Shown piece after piece: positions 46,104-55,128 of a DNA stretch of 64,000 nucleotides. How positions within the stretch are numbered: the stretch's first letter is position 1; every line of letters begins with the position of its first letter. The DNA comes from Lichenicoccus sp964242335 (GTDB lineage Bacteria; Pseudomonadota; Alphaproteobacteria; Acetobacterales; Acetobacteraceae). The stretch is taken from NCBI GenBank assembly GCA_964242335.1, contig CAXTAY010000007.1:1-64000 (forward strand). The letters run 5' to 3'. The position numbers and the translations under genes are program-made. Below the pieces are notes generated by a model. That model saw only the letters and a program-made list of their open reading frames with translations. It was not told the DNA's origin and did not search any database.

Positions 46104-47171
46104 TTAGAACGCGTTGGCCTTCGGAAGATATTGCGCCAGCAATACAAGATCCAACGTGCCGAGCCGGTCGCTAGCGGTCATGGCCTGGTGCCAGTATGGG
46201 TAGAGCAGCGGTAGCTTGCTGACGGCGTTCAGCCGCTCCATGTCGTTATCGGTTAGCCGCAGCTCCACCGCCTTGATGTTGGTACGAAGCTGCTCCTCCG
46301 TGTTCGCGCCGATCACCACTGACGCCACCGCCGGTCGATGCAGCAGCCAGGCCAAGGCTATCTCAGCCGCGGAAACACCGTGCTCCTCGCTGATCTCGAC
46401 CAGCACCTCAATGATGTCGTAGAGCCGGGCCTCGTCGCGGATCGGCGGTTCTGGCCAGCCGGCGAAGTTGCGTCCATCTTCCGGACCAGCTTGGCCGCGG
46501 CGATATTTGCCCGACAGCAGGCCGCCGGCGAGCGGGCTCCAGACCAGGATGCCCAGACCCTGATCCAGCGAGATCGGAACCAGTTCGTATTCGGCCTCGC
46601 GCGCTTCGAGGGTGTAGTGGATCTGCTGGCTGATGAAGCGTGCCGTGCCGGCTCGATCGGCAGCTCCCAGCGCTTTCATGAGCTGCCAGCCGGTAAAATT
46701 CGACACGCCGACATAGCGGACCTTTCCCGACGCGATGAGGGCCTCCAGCGCCGCCATGGTCTCCTCGACCGGGGTAAGGCCATCCCACTCGTGGACCTGA
46801 TAAAGGTCAATGTGATCGACCCCGAGCCGCTTCAGGCTCGCCTCGCAGGCATGCATCAGATGGTGGCGCGACAGTCCGGCATCGTTCGGACCTGGTCCCA
46901 TCGGGAACCGGGCCTTTGTCGCCAGCAGCACATGTTCGCGCTTGCCCCTGATCGCCTCGCCCACGATCTCCTCGGAGGTTCCGGACGAGTAGATGTCCGA
47001 GGTGTCGAGCAGGTTGACACCGGCATCGAGCGCGATGTCGACCATGCGTGTTGCCTCGGACTGGTCGGTCTTGCCGACATACGAGAACCGTGCCTTGCCG
47101 CCAAACGTCATGGTGCCGAGGGTAATGGCGGAGACCTTTAGGCCGGACCTGCCAAGTTGGCGATATTCCAT
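46104..47171 (-). CDS. Aldo/keto reductase
   Basis: This 355-residue TIM-barrel NADPH oxidoreductase has the catalytic tetrad pieces Asp and Tyr in LLDTSDIYSSG, Lys in LLATKARF and His in YQVHEWDG. The NADPH-binding end is VVIGANTEEQLRTNI. ATG 47171 (MEYRQLGRSG) has GGAG 8 nt upstream. It is the last gene of the minus-strand transporter operon and starts 55 nt after the permease. It likely reduces or oxidises the imported sugar or aldehyde; the substrate is unknown. Confidence 0.93.
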   Translation of the reverse strand: MEYRQLGRSGLKVSAITLGTMTFGGKARFSYVGKTDQSEATRMVDIALDAGVNLLDTSDIYSSGTSEEIVGEAIRGKREHVLLATKARFPMGPGPNDAGLSRHHLMHACEASLKRLGVDHIDLYQVHEWDGLTPVEETMAALEALIASGKVRYVGVSNFTGWQLMKALGAADRAGTARFISQQIHYTLEAREAEYELVPISLDQGLGILVWSPLAGGLLSGKYRRGQAGPEDGRNFAGWPEPPIRDEARLYDIIEVLVEISEEHGVSAAEIALAWLLHRPAVASVVIGANTEEQLRTNIKAVELRLTDNDMERLNAVSKLPLLYPYWHQAMTASDRLGTLDLVLLAQYLPKANAF

Positions 47172-47225
47172 CGTAGTGCTCTCCTTCATTGCTGCTGAAA
47201 CGTCAGCCGGTTGCGTCGATCGCCG

Positions 47226-48227
47226 CTACTTGATGATCCCGATCTTCTTGCGATCGATAGTGATAAAGACTGCGGCGATCAGCACTACACCCTTGATGAT
47301 GTTCTGAAGGTAGGGATCAACTCCACCCATGTTCATGCCGCTCGAAAGGAGCGTGATGATCAACACTCCGAGCATCGTGTTTATGATGCTGCCGAGACCG
47401 CCGGTCAACGGCGTGCCGCCGACCACCACGGACGCGATGACATCGAGTTCGAGACCGAGACCGAGTTGCGATGTCGCAGCCATAGTGCGCGCGCCCTGCA
47501 GCAGGCCGGCCATGCCGCACAATGCTCCGAGCAGTACATACATCAGGATCTTGACGCGCGTGACGGGAATGCCGGTGAGGATCGAGACACGCTCGCCGCC
47601 GCCGATTGCCCGAACCTCGCGACCGAAGACGGTGAAGTTGATGATGGCCCACGCCACGGCCGCGAGAGCCAGACCGATCATGACCGCGTGCGGAATGCCG
47701 TAGGTGATACCGGAGTAGGCATCGAGGAAGCCGTCGCTATCGATCGAAACCGGTGCACCGCGCGTGGAGTAGAGGACGATGCCACGGTAGACGACCATGG
47801 TTCCCATCGTCGCGATGAAGGATGGCACCTTGCCGACCGCAAGCAGCAGACCGTTGAGGCATCCGCACATCGCGCCGACCGCGACGGCGGGGATGATCGC
47901 CAGGGCGCCGAATTTGTCGGCCGTCAGCGCCGCCACCAGCGCCGAGACCGCGACGATCGCACCCACCGAGATGTCGATCGACCCGGCCATGATGATGAAG
48001 GTCATGCCGAGAGCGGCGACAAGCAGCACCGTGCCCTGCTCGAGGACGGTCGAGAGGTTCTCGAGCGAGAGGAAACGCGGCGACATGATCGTGAACACGG
48101 CGACCAGGATCACCAGGAAGATGAGGGGGAAGCCGCGACGCAGCAGTTCGACCCGGGAAACCTTCAAACCGCCTTCACGAGAAAGGGTGGTGCCGCCGCG
48201 AGCGTTTGGAGTGATTGCTTTGTTCAT
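47226..48227 (-). CDS. Sugar ABC transporter permease (RbsC/CUT2 type)
   Basis: This 333-residue membrane protein has the BPD_transp_2 pattern: MAGSIDISVGAIVAVSALVA, LGLELDVIASVVVGGTPLTG and GLGSIINTMLGVLII. It forms the channel with the ATPase (48237) and the binding protein (49806). It starts 9 bp after the ATPase gene. Length and helix number are standard. It is not closely similar to the 14968 permease, so the two importers are independent systems. Confidence 0.94.
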   Translation of the reverse strand: MNKAITPNARGGTTLSREGGLKVSRVELLRRGFPLIFLVILVAVFTIMSPRFLSLENLSTVLEQGTVLLVAALGMTFIIMAGSIDISVGAIVAVSALVAALTADKFGALAIIPAVAVGAMCGCLNGLLLAVGKVPSFIATMGTMVVYRGIVLYSTRGAPVSIDSDGFLDAYSGITYGIPHAVMIGLALAAVAWAIINFTVFGREVRAIGGGERVSILTGIPVTRVKILMYVLLGALCGMAGLLQGARTMAATSQLGLGLELDVIASVVVGGTPLTGGLGSIINTMLGVLIITLLSSGMNMGGVDPYLQNIIKGVVLIAAVFITIDRKKIGIIK

Positions 48228-48236
48228 CGTCCTGTC

Positions 48237-49724
48237 TCACGTCATGTATTGCACGATGTCATGCTCTTCGACGTTCTCAAGCGAGTCGAACTCGCGCACC
48301 ATCACGCCCTGCCGAAGAACCACGAGACGGTCCGACATGCCGATCAGTTCGGGCATGTCCTCCGACGAGAGAAGAATGGCGAGGCCTTCAGACGCTTTCT
48401 GGCGCATCAGCCGGTAGATTTCCTCGCGAGCGCCCACGTCCACGCCGCGCGTCGGGTTGTTCAGCAGGAGAAGCCCGGGAACGACCGCGAGGCACTTCCC
48501 CAGCACGACCTTCTGCATATTCCCGCCCGACAGCGAGCGGCAGGGTGCCGCTGCACTCGACGTGCGTATGCCGATCAGCTTGATCAGATCATTCGACGTC
48601 ACGCGGGCGCGGGCCATGGAGAAAAACGGACCGACCGTCGGCGGCCGCGCCATGACCAGGTTGTCGAGCACGCTGAATGACGTGATCAGCCCCTCGTTGC
48701 CCCGGTCTCCCGGAAGATGGGCGATGCCGTGTTGCCAGGCAGCACGGGGATTGCTTGGCCGATAATCCTTGCCTTCTAGTTGCAGATGGCCGTGACGCAA
48801 CGGCTCGTCGCCCACGATCCCGGCGAACAATGCCTCGGCTCCGGCACCTTTCAGCCCGGCCAGGCCAAGGATCTCGCCACGTCGAAGTTCAAGACTAAGT
48901 TCGTTCAGCTCCCGGCCGACCGCGACCTTCTCGACACGGAGGGTGGCGGGAGTGGCGGAAGCGGGCAGGGGCGAGCGTCGTGGATAGGTGCCATGCAGGA
49001 CATCGCGTCCCACCATCAATCGGTGGATATCGCTCGCCTTGATGCTTGCCGCGTTATAGGAACCGACGAATTGCCCATCCTTCAGGATCGTCAGATCGTC
49101 GGCCGCGGCAAGGACCTCGCTGAGGTGATGGGAGACGAAGCCGATCGTCATACCCTGGGACTTCAACTCCTGCATGACGCTGAGCACGGCGTCAACTTCC
49201 CGGTGGTCGAGATAAGCCGTCGACTCGTCGAGCAGGAGGGTCTTGGGATTTGACGAGATCGCGCGCGCGATCTCGATGCATTTCAATTCGCCAAGGTTGA
49301 GTCGTTCGATGTTGGCGGTAACGGAAATCTTGACGCCGATGCGGTCGAGCGCGGCCTGCGCCTGCGATCCCATCTGCTCTCGCTTGAGGATACCAAGCGG
49401 CCGCGCATGGAGGCGAAGATCGCCGATGAAGACGTTCTCCGCGATGCTCAACGAGCGGTTGATGGTGATTTCCTGATGGACCAGCGCCACACCTATTTTT
49501 GTCGCATCGAAGGCGGAGTTCGGCGCATAGGATGCGCCGTCCAACGTCATCTCCCCACTGTCTGGACGCACGGCGCCGCCCAGCATGCGCAGGGTCGTGG
49601 ACTTGCCTGCGCCGTTTTCCCCGACGATGGCATGAACCGTACCCGTGCGTAGCGTGACCGAGACATCACTGGCCGCACGGGTTGGGCCAAACCGCTTGTT
49701 CAGACCGAGCGCAACGAGCGTCAT
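48237..49724 (-). CDS. Sugar ABC transporter ATP-binding protein with atypical NBD2
   Basis: The protein has 495 residues and two NBDs. NBD1 is complete: GENGAGKSTTLRM, LNLGELKCIEIARA and LLLDESTAYLDH (DES in place of DEP). NBD2 has GLKGAGAEALFAG as relaxed Walker A, LSGGNMQKVVLGKC and Walker B LLLLNNPTRGVDVGA, where Asp-Glu is replaced by Asn-Asn. So the second site probably cannot hydrolyse ATP, and NBD1 must drive transport. ATG 49724 is used; an in-frame TTG lies 9 bases upstream. It belongs with the adjacent binding protein and permease. Confidence 0.92.
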   Translation of the reverse strand: MTLVALGLNKRFGPTRAASDVSVTLRTGTVHAIVGENGAGKSTTLRMLGGAVRPDSGEMTLDGASYAPNSAFDATKIGVALVHQEITINRSLSIAENVFIGDLRLHARPLGILKREQMGSQAQAALDRIGVKISVTANIERLNLGELKCIEIARAISSNPKTLLLDESTAYLDHREVDAVLSVMQELKSQGMTIGFVSHHLSEVLAAADDLTILKDGQFVGSYNAASIKASDIHRLMVGRDVLHGTYPRRSPLPASATPATLRVEKVAVGRELNELSLELRRGEILGLAGLKGAGAEALFAGIVGDEPLRHGHLQLEGKDYRPSNPRAAWQHGIAHLPGDRGNEGLITSFSVLDNLVMARPPTVGPFFSMARARVTSNDLIKLIGIRTSSAAAPCRSLSGGNMQKVVLGKCLAVVPGLLLLNNPTRGVDVGAREEIYRLMRQKASEGLAILLSSEDMPELIGMSDRLVVLRQGVMVREFDSLENVEEHDIVQYMT

Positions 49725-49805
49725 GGTGCCCAACCGTGCATGAGATGACTGGACCGACAGGTGGCGTCACACGCCACCGCCGAGATGAGAGGGTTTGTCG
49801 CTCCG

Positions 49806-50876
49806 TCACTGGGAGTAGTGCACCTCGAAGGCAGGGGACAGCGGCGCGTCCTTGTTGTAGACCTTCGAGTGCGCCTTGAAGTCATAGTTCGGCTGCCCGC
49901 CCGGGAAGTCCCTCAAAAAGCGAGGAACATCGGCTTTCGTCATCGGCAGCAGCTTGAGCTTGATCGTCGCCTGGTCGGCGGGCAGCTTAAGACCGTGGAG
50001 GTAATTATACATGATCTCCAGCGCGATGCCGCCCTGTACCCAGTGGCCACCAATATCGTAGAGCTGCTCGCCGGCCTTCACTTCCTCGACATTCTCGGGA
50101 TTGAGATCCATCGAGGATACGATGACGTCCTTGCCCGGCACCTTGCCTTTGCTCTTTAACGCCGCGATCACGCCCATCGCCATCGGATCATTGCCTGACC
50201 AGACTCCGGTCATCTCGGGATGGCCCTGGTAGAGGGATTCGAACGCCGTCTGCGCCTGATCGCGGACGAAATTGCCATCAACCTCGCCTACGATCTTGAC
50301 ATCACCCTCTTCGTCGATCGCCTTCTGGAGACCTTTGCGACGGTCAATCGCGACCGACGTGCCGGCGGTCCCATTGACCACACCGATCACCTTCTTGCCG
50401 TCGGGGCCGGCCTTCAGCGCGGATAGCAGCGCCTTGCCGAAGTGATAACCGGAGTCGAGGTCGCTCGGTCCGACAAATGCAATATAGTTGGTGTGCTCTC
50501 CGGTCAGCGGGGAGAACGTGGGGTAGGTGTCAACGATGATGACAGGGATGTTCGCGCGCTTGGCAAACCTGATGGTGGCGGGCGCGGTGGACCAGTAGCC
50601 GACCGAGATGATGCCGTCGACCTTGCGAGCGACGAGATCCTGGGCCGACTGGATCATCTGATCCGGCTTGTTGTCGGCGTTCAGGACGATGAGGTGCACG
50701 CCGAGCTGGGCGGCGCCCGTCTGGAGGAACGTGACGTCCCTGTTCCAGAACTGCGAGTCCAGTGTCGGCACGACCACGCCGATCGTCGGCTCATCGGCCG
50801 CCTTGGCCACCGAGGAAATGCTGCATATCGCGACCGCAGCGAATAGCCCTCTACTGATTTTGCTTACGACGGTCAT
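49806..50876 (-). CDS. Sugar ABC transporter substrate-binding protein (TorT/RbsB-like)
   Basis: This 356-residue type I periplasmic-binding protein has a signal peptide of about 26 residues ending SSVAKA. Markers are IGVVVPTLDSQFWNR, VARKVDGIISVGYW, GVVNGTAGTSVAIDRRKGLQ and GVWSGNDPMAMGVIAALKS. ATG 50876 (MTVVSKIS) with AAGGGA upstream is preferred over the in-frame start at 50915. It heads a binding protein-ATPase-permease-aldo/keto reductase unit. Ligand unknown; the neighbouring glycerate genes suggest a polyol, sugar acid or C3/C4 hydroxy compound. Confidence 0.93.
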   Translation of the reverse strand: MTVVSKISRGLFAAVAICSISSVAKAADEPTIGVVVPTLDSQFWNRDVTFLQTGAAQLGVHLIVLNADNKPDQMIQSAQDLVARKVDGIISVGYWSTAPATIRFAKRANIPVIIVDTYPTFSPLTGEHTNYIAFVGPSDLDSGYHFGKALLSALKAGPDGKKVIGVVNGTAGTSVAIDRRKGLQKAIDEEGDVKIVGEVDGNFVRDQAQTAFESLYQGHPEMTGVWSGNDPMAMGVIAALKSKGKVPGKDVIVSSMDLNPENVEEVKAGEQLYDIGGHWVQGGIALEIMYNYLHGLKLPADQATIKLKLLPMTKADVPRFLRDFPGGQPNYDFKAHSKVYNKDAPLSPAFEVHYSQ

Positions 50877-50946
50877 GTTTCCATCCCTTTCTATTTTGTT
50901 GCCGCTTGATTTCACCAGCGGCGGCGTTTCCGAATTCTGTCTGCAT

Positions 50947-50958
50947 CGACACTTGTCG
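50947..50958 (-). promoter_or_regulatory. Palindrome CGACA-N2-TGTCG upstream of the binding-protein gene
   Basis: CGACACTTGTCG is a 12-nt inverted repeat about 70 nt upstream of the binding-protein ATG, within the 120 bp gap after the glycerate-kinase gene. The position suits an operator or promoter-proximal site. The cognate regulator is unknown. Confidence 0.3.
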
Positions 50959-50995
50959 ACCGGGCTTCCTCAAGACTTCTACGCACGCTCCGGCG

Positions 50996-52243
50996 TCACG
51001 ATCGGATGAGGATCGCCCTGAAGTCATTGACGTTCGTGTGGGTGGGACCGGTAACGACCAAGTCTCCGGTCGCGGCGAAGAGACTATAGGTATCGTTACG
51101 AGATAGGAAGTCGTTCGACCTCAGCCCGAGCTGAGTCGCCTTGAGTGTCGTCTCTTCATCGAATAAACCTCCAGCATTGTTCTCCATACCGTCAATGCCG
51201 TCCGTATCGCAGGCGATAGCGGAAATTCGGCTCTCCAAACCGGTCACGGAGCTCAGCAGGGACAGAAGAAACTCCGTATTCCTGCCTCCACGACCTCCAC
51301 CACGGATCGTGACCGTCGTTTCGCCTCCGGAAAGCAGAACGCACGGGGGACGGACGGGAAATCCGTAGACGGCAGTCGACCGAGCGATTCCACCAAGCAC
51401 CTTTCCAACCTCTCGCGCTTCGCCTTCGAGAGCGTCGCTCAGGACGATTGGCTGGATCCCCTGGCGACGTGCCTCGTTTGCGGCGGCCTGCAACGCCATC
51501 AGCGGCGTGGCAAGAATGTGCGCCACGGCTGGGACATCTGCCGACGTGGTCGCGATCTCGTTATTCTCGATAGCTGCCAAGATCGGTGGAGACACGGCCA
51601 CCTCGTACTGACGCAGCAACTCGAGAGCGCGTCGCGGATTGACGGCAGAAGAGATGGTCGGGCCGGAGCCAACGACTCCCGGGCGGTCGCCTGGAACGTC
51701 GGAGATTAGATAAGTGACGGTCCTCGCGGGCGCTGCGAGCTTAGCGAGCTTGCCACCCTTTACGGCTGAGACACATCGGCGGATCTCGTTCATCGCCTCG
51801 ATCGGCATCCCGGAGCGGAGAAGACTGTGGTTTAGGCGTTGCTTCTCCTCCAGTGACAGGCCCTGGATCGGGCTGACCAGAAGCGAAGAGGCGCCGCCGG
51901 ACATCAGGAATACCACGAGATCGTCAGGACCTGCCGAGCGCGCAAGGTCCATGACCCTACGCGTCGCGGAGACGCCGGCGTCGTCCGGCACCGGATGACC
52001 CGCCTCGGCTACTTCCACGAACCGCGTCGGGAACGCGTGCTGATAGCGAGTGATGACAAGACCTTCACACTCGCCCCAGGCGGTCTCGAAGGCGGCGGCC
52101 ATTCTGGCGGACGCCTTTCCGGCGCCGAGAACAAAAGTACGGCCTTTCGGACGATCAGGCAGCAGTCCCTCGAATTTGCCGTCCGGCAAGGCTGCTGAGA
52201 CAGCCGCTTCCCACAACGTGAGGAGACTTCCTCGGACAGACAC
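50996..52243 (-). CDS. Glycerate 2-kinase, MOFRL type (TtuD/GckA family)
   Basis: This 415-residue protein has the DUF4147 N-terminal domain (TFVLGAGKASARMAAAFE, VVFLMSGGASSLLV, IRRCVSAVKGGKLA) and the C-terminal MOFRL domain (VLLSGGETTVTIRGGGRGGR, ACDTDGIDGMENNAG). It phosphorylates glycerate to 2-phosphoglycerate; older names are hydroxypyruvate reductase or TtuD. The GTG at 52243 (SVRGSLLTLW) with a G-rich SD gives a family-typical length. It fits with GarR upstream: tartronate semialdehyde to glycerate to 2-PG. Confidence 0.93.
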   Translation of the reverse strand: MSVRGSLLTLWEAAVSAALPDGKFEGLLPDRPKGRTFVLGAGKASARMAAAFETAWGECEGLVITRYQHAFPTRFVEVAEAGHPVPDDAGVSATRRVMDLARSAGPDDLVVFLMSGGASSLLVSPIQGLSLEEKQRLNHSLLRSGMPIEAMNEIRRCVSAVKGGKLAKLAAPARTVTYLISDVPGDRPGVVGSGPTISSAVNPRRALELLRQYEVAVSPPILAAIENNEIATTSADVPAVAHILATPLMALQAAANEARRQGIQPIVLSDALEGEAREVGKVLGGIARSTAVYGFPVRPPCVLLSGGETTVTIRGGGRGGRNTEFLLSLLSSVTGLESRISAIACDTDGIDGMENNAGGLFDEETTLKATQLGLRSNDFLSRNDTYSLFAATGDLVVTGPTHTNVNDFRAILIRS

Positions 52244-52425
52244 GTCGGCGACCCCCCTCGATGTTGCGGAGTTATTCACCAGCCACCCGCAGTCGACGAC
52301 TGGCAGGCGAGGTTGCTCCGATCGATCCGGCCACGACGACATGTTGCCGACGAGATCGAGTGGAGCTCGGCCCTATCGCGCGAGCGGCGCGCGCTTCCTG
52401 CTGCACAAAATCCGTCCGTGACGCT

Positions 52426-52439
52426 AAGGCCGCAGCCTT
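52426..52439 (-). repeat. Small hairpin after the hydroxyacid dehydrogenase gene
   Basis: AAGGC-CGCA-GCCTT lies 12 nt beyond the dehydrogenase stop on the minus strand. There is no T tract, so it may only attenuate transcription. The 207 bp between this gene and the glycerate kinase contain nothing else recognised. Confidence 0.3.
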
Positions 52440-52450
52440 TCCCTTGAAGG

Positions 52451-53452
52451 TCACGAGGCTGCACTCGGCGCGGAGCGATGCGCCAATGCCTCCGCATTGA
52501 TGCAGAACTCAGGCTGTCTGCCCGACAGCACGGCGAGCACGTTGCGCGACACGATCTCGCCCATCTGCAGCCTCGTCTGCTCGGTCGCGGAAGCGATGTG
52601 CGGCACGATCACCACGTTCTGCAGGTCCTTCAGACCGGGGGCGAGCTCGGGCTCGTCCTCAAAGACATCCAGCGCCGCGCCCCAGATGCGATGCTCGCGC
52701 AAGGCTTCGACAAGGGCCTTCTCGTCGACGACCGGTCCACGGCTGGCGTTAATCAGGATGGCGGTCGGCTTCATCCGCCCGAGTTCGTGTGCGCTGATGT
52801 AGTGGCGGGTCTCCGGCAGAAGCGGCACGTGCAGCGTCAGGAAGTCCGACCGCGCGAGGAGCTCGTCCTTGCTGACGAACTGCGCACCGCTCTCTTCCTC
52901 GATGGCTCGACTTGGCACCACGTCGCTGTAGATGATCTCCATGTCGAACCCACGCGCCTTGCGCGCCACGTTGCGTCCGATCCGACCGGCTCCGGCGATG
53001 CCGAGTGTCTTGCGATCGACGTCGGCGCCGATGAAGAACATCGGCTTCCACCCATCCCAACCTCCGTCGCGCAGGAAGCGCTCTGCCTCAGGGATGCGGC
53101 GAGCCATCGCAAGCATCAGGGCGATCGTGTGCGTCGCGGTCGCGTCGTCGAGCACACCGGGCGTGTTGGTCAGTGCCACGCCACGTTCGGTGGCGCTCGG
53201 AATATCGAAATTGTTGGTCCCGACGGCGTAGTTCGCCACGATCCGGCAAGTCGGTCCCGCTGCGTCGAGAAGAGAACCGTCGATACGATCGGTCAGTAAC
53301 GACACGATGGCGGCACAGCCTTCGACGTTACGGCGGAGTTCCTCGGGCGACAGCGCCCGGTCCTCACCGTTGACGATGACGTCGTGCTCCGCCCCAAGGG
53401 CTTCGAGCGTCGGACGGGGTATCGCCCGCGTGACGTAGATCTTCTGTCTCAT
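52451..53452 (-). CDS. D-2-hydroxyacid dehydrogenase (glyoxylate/hydroxypyruvate reductase type)
   Basis: This 333-residue enzyme has a Rossmann motif GIAGAGRIGRNVA, catalytic Arg in NASRGPVVDE, Glu in FEDEPELAP and His in VPHIASAT. It is similar to GyaR-like glyoxylate reductases, which reduce glyoxylate or hydroxypyruvate to glycolate or D-glycerate. It overlaps the GlcG-like gene by 4 bp and supplies glycerate for the adjacent kinase. It is distinct in sequence from the hydroxyacid dehydrogenase at 9009. Confidence 0.93.
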   Translation of the reverse strand: MRQKIYVTRAIPRPTLEALGAEHDVIVNGEDRALSPEELRRNVEGCAAIVSLLTDRIDGSLLDAAGPTCRIVANYAVGTNNFDIPSATERGVALTNTPGVLDDATATHTIALMLAMARRIPEAERFLRDGGWDGWKPMFFIGADVDRKTLGIAGAGRIGRNVARKARGFDMEIIYSDVVPSRAIEEESGAQFVSKDELLARSDFLTLHVPLLPETRHYISAHELGRMKPTAILINASRGPVVDEKALVEALREHRIWGAALDVFEDEPELAPGLKDLQNVVIVPHIASATEQTRLQMGEIVSRNVLAVLSGRQPEFCINAEALAHRSAPSAAS

Positions 53453-53892
53453 CGATCTTGCCTCATCTGGTGAACAGCAGCGGCGGCTTCGGCGAGTTTT
53501 TGGTCCTCGGCAGGAGCAAGGCCGCTGATGCCGATGCCGCCGATCACTGCATCACCCTGGCCGCGTATGACGGCCCCGCCGGGCAAACCTGTCAGCATCG
53601 GATCCGCGAAATAGCTCGCTGGCATGTCGTCGCGCGCCAAGCGCTCATGGAAGGCCGTAGTCGAGACACAAAGTCTGGCCGCGCTATAGGCTTTGGCTTC
53701 GGACAGCTTCACGCTCCGGATCGGCGCCCCGTCCATGCGAGTGAATGCCAGCAATGCGCCGCGTTCATCGGTCACTGCGACGCAGACCGGACGTCCGAGC
53801 GTATGCGCCTGCGTCACTGCCTCTTCTAGAATGCGGTGGGCGGACACGCGGTCGAGCGTCACCGGTGTGCCGGACGGTATGATCGGCATCAC
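53449..53892 (-). CDS. GlcG/HbpS-family protein (DUF336)
   Basis: This 147-residue protein has the DUF336 pattern: RPVCVAVTDERGALLAFTRM near the N-terminus, then SEAKAYSAARL and a Gly-rich end GGAVIRGQGDAVIGGIGISG. GlcG-like proteins sit in glycolate and hydroxy-acid operons; their biochemical role is not settled (haem or cobalamin binding has been shown for relatives). It overlaps the dehydrogenase start and the upstream truncated permease frame. Confidence 0.88.
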   Translation of the reverse strand: MMPIIPSGTPVTLDRVSAHRILEEAVTQAHTLGRPVCVAVTDERGALLAFTRMDGAPIRSVKLSEAKAYSAARLCVSTTAFHERLARDDMPASYFADPMLTGLPGGAVIRGQGDAVIGGIGISGLAPAEDQKLAEAAAAVHQMRQDR

Positions 53893-54155
53893 TTCAGCGC
53901 CCTTTCAGCAGGATCGTCAGCAGGACCGGTAGAGGTTGTTCGCGGGCCGCGACCGGCGGGCGCTCCGGAAGCACCTGTCTCAACCATGAGCGGCCGGCAT
54001 CGCTGCACACGCCTGCCCGCATAACCACTGGGAAGCAGCGTTAGCTCACCAATCTTGAACAGGTGCAGGAAGAACGTGTTGATCACCATGCCCATGAATA
54101 GAGCTGTGACCAACAACCCATCGGGCGCACGATCGATCATTTGAACGATAGGCAT
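53889..54155 (-). pseudogene. Truncated permease, N-terminal fragment of a KdgT-like transporter
   Basis: An excellent SD GGGAGG precedes ATG 54155. The first 45 residues (MPIVQMIDRAPDGLLVTALF, then MGMVINTFFLHLFKIGE) follow the start of 2-keto-3-deoxygluconate permeases: a short amphipathic leader, Pro-x-Gly and a first helix with LG-x-x-x-NTF. The remaining 43 residues are hydrophilic and unrelated (GASGAPAGRGPRTTSTGPA), whereas the full family has about 320 residues. So most of the permease has been deleted. The frame still overlaps glcG by 4 bp. Alternative: a genuine small membrane protein. Confidence 0.45.
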
Positions 54156-54222
54156 CTCGTTCCTCCCTGCCGGCGCGAACTGGACTAGTCGTCCTGTTCT
54201 CACGTCGTGTCGTCCGGTTTCG

Positions 54223-55128
54223 TCACGCGGTCGTGGTGTTAGCCTCGGGTTGCCCGATTTCATGGTGAGCGAGCAGTTCGAGCGCGCGAACCATGGACGA
54301 GTGGTCTTCGCGGCCGCCGCCATGCGCCTCGCATGCGCTGAATAGTGATCGGGCCAGAGCCGTCGCGGGGAGCGACACGCCGAGCGATCGAGCATTCTCG
54401 AGTGCGAGATTGAGATCCTTCTGGTGCAATTCGACGCGAAAGCCAGGCGCAAAATTGCGCTTGATCATTCGTTCGCCATGAACCTCGAGCACGCGGGAGC
54501 TGGCGAAGCCGCCAAGCAACGCTTCGCGGACGCGGGCCGGATCGGCACCCGCACGCGATGCGAACACCAAGGCTTCAGAGACTGCCTCGATCGTGAGCGC
54601 GACGATGATCTGGTTCGCCACTTTGGTTGTTTGGCCGGCGCCATGCTCGCCAACTCGCGTGATATTCTGGCCCATCAACTCGAGAAGCGGCCTGGCCCGC
54701 TCATATAGATCAGCCGGACCCCCGACCATAATGGTCAGCGATCCCGCTTTCGCGCCGACTTCGCCACCGGATACCGGCGCGTCGAGGCAACCAATGCCGC
54801 GCTCGCCGAGGCGCGCCGCGAACTGCTTGCTCGCCAGTGGCGAGATGGAGCTCATGTCGATAACGATCGAGCCTGGCTTGGCTGCTTCAGAGACGCCCGC
54901 TTCGCCGAACAGCACGGCTTCGACGTCGCAGGTATCGGGCACCATCGTGATGATAATTTCGGCCTCGGTGGCCGCTTCGGCAGCGCTCGCGCACCGAATG
55001 ACGTCCCCCTCGATCATGCCCGACGGCACGCCCGAGCGGCTGGCGAGACCAACCCGATGACCCGCCTTGATCAAGTGTTCCGCCATCGGGCGCCCCATCA
55101 CGCCCAAACCGATAAATCCGATGTTCAA
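54223..55128 (-). CDS. Tartronate semialdehyde reductase / 3-hydroxyisobutyrate dehydrogenase family
   Basis: The protein has 301 residues. The N-terminal NAD(P) motif is IGFIGLGVMGRPMA, the substrate loop is DAPVSGGEVGAKAGSLTIMV and the catalytic Lys is in GAGQTTKVANQI. GarR/GlxR-type enzymes reduce 2-hydroxy-3-oxopropionate to glycerate; 3-hydroxyisobutyrate dehydrogenase is the alternative. Glycerate 2-kinase and glyoxylate reductase in the same run favour the GarR role. It starts by overlapping the IclR stop (ATGA). Confidence 0.9.
   Translation of the reverse strand: MNIGFIGLGVMGRPMAEHLIKAGHRVGLASRSGVPSGMIEGDVIRCASAAEAATEAEIIITMVPDTCDVEAVLFGEAGVSEAAKPGSIVIDMSSISPLASKQFAARLGERGIGCLDAPVSGGEVGAKAGSLTIMVGGPADLYERARPLLELMGQNITRVGEHGAGQTTKVANQIIVALTIEAVSEALVFASRAGADPARVREALLGGFASSRVLEVHGERMIKRNFAPGFRVELHQKDLNLALENARSLGVSLPATALARSLFSACEAHGGGREDHSSMVRALELLAHHEIGQPEANTTTA

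Noticed and set aside
50947..50958. Shared ACTTGTCGAC string here and near 12325, both upstream of sugar-binding-protein genes, as a common regulon site
   Set aside because: Only ten bases are shared, the palindromic context exists only at 50947, and the two operons have different regulator families.
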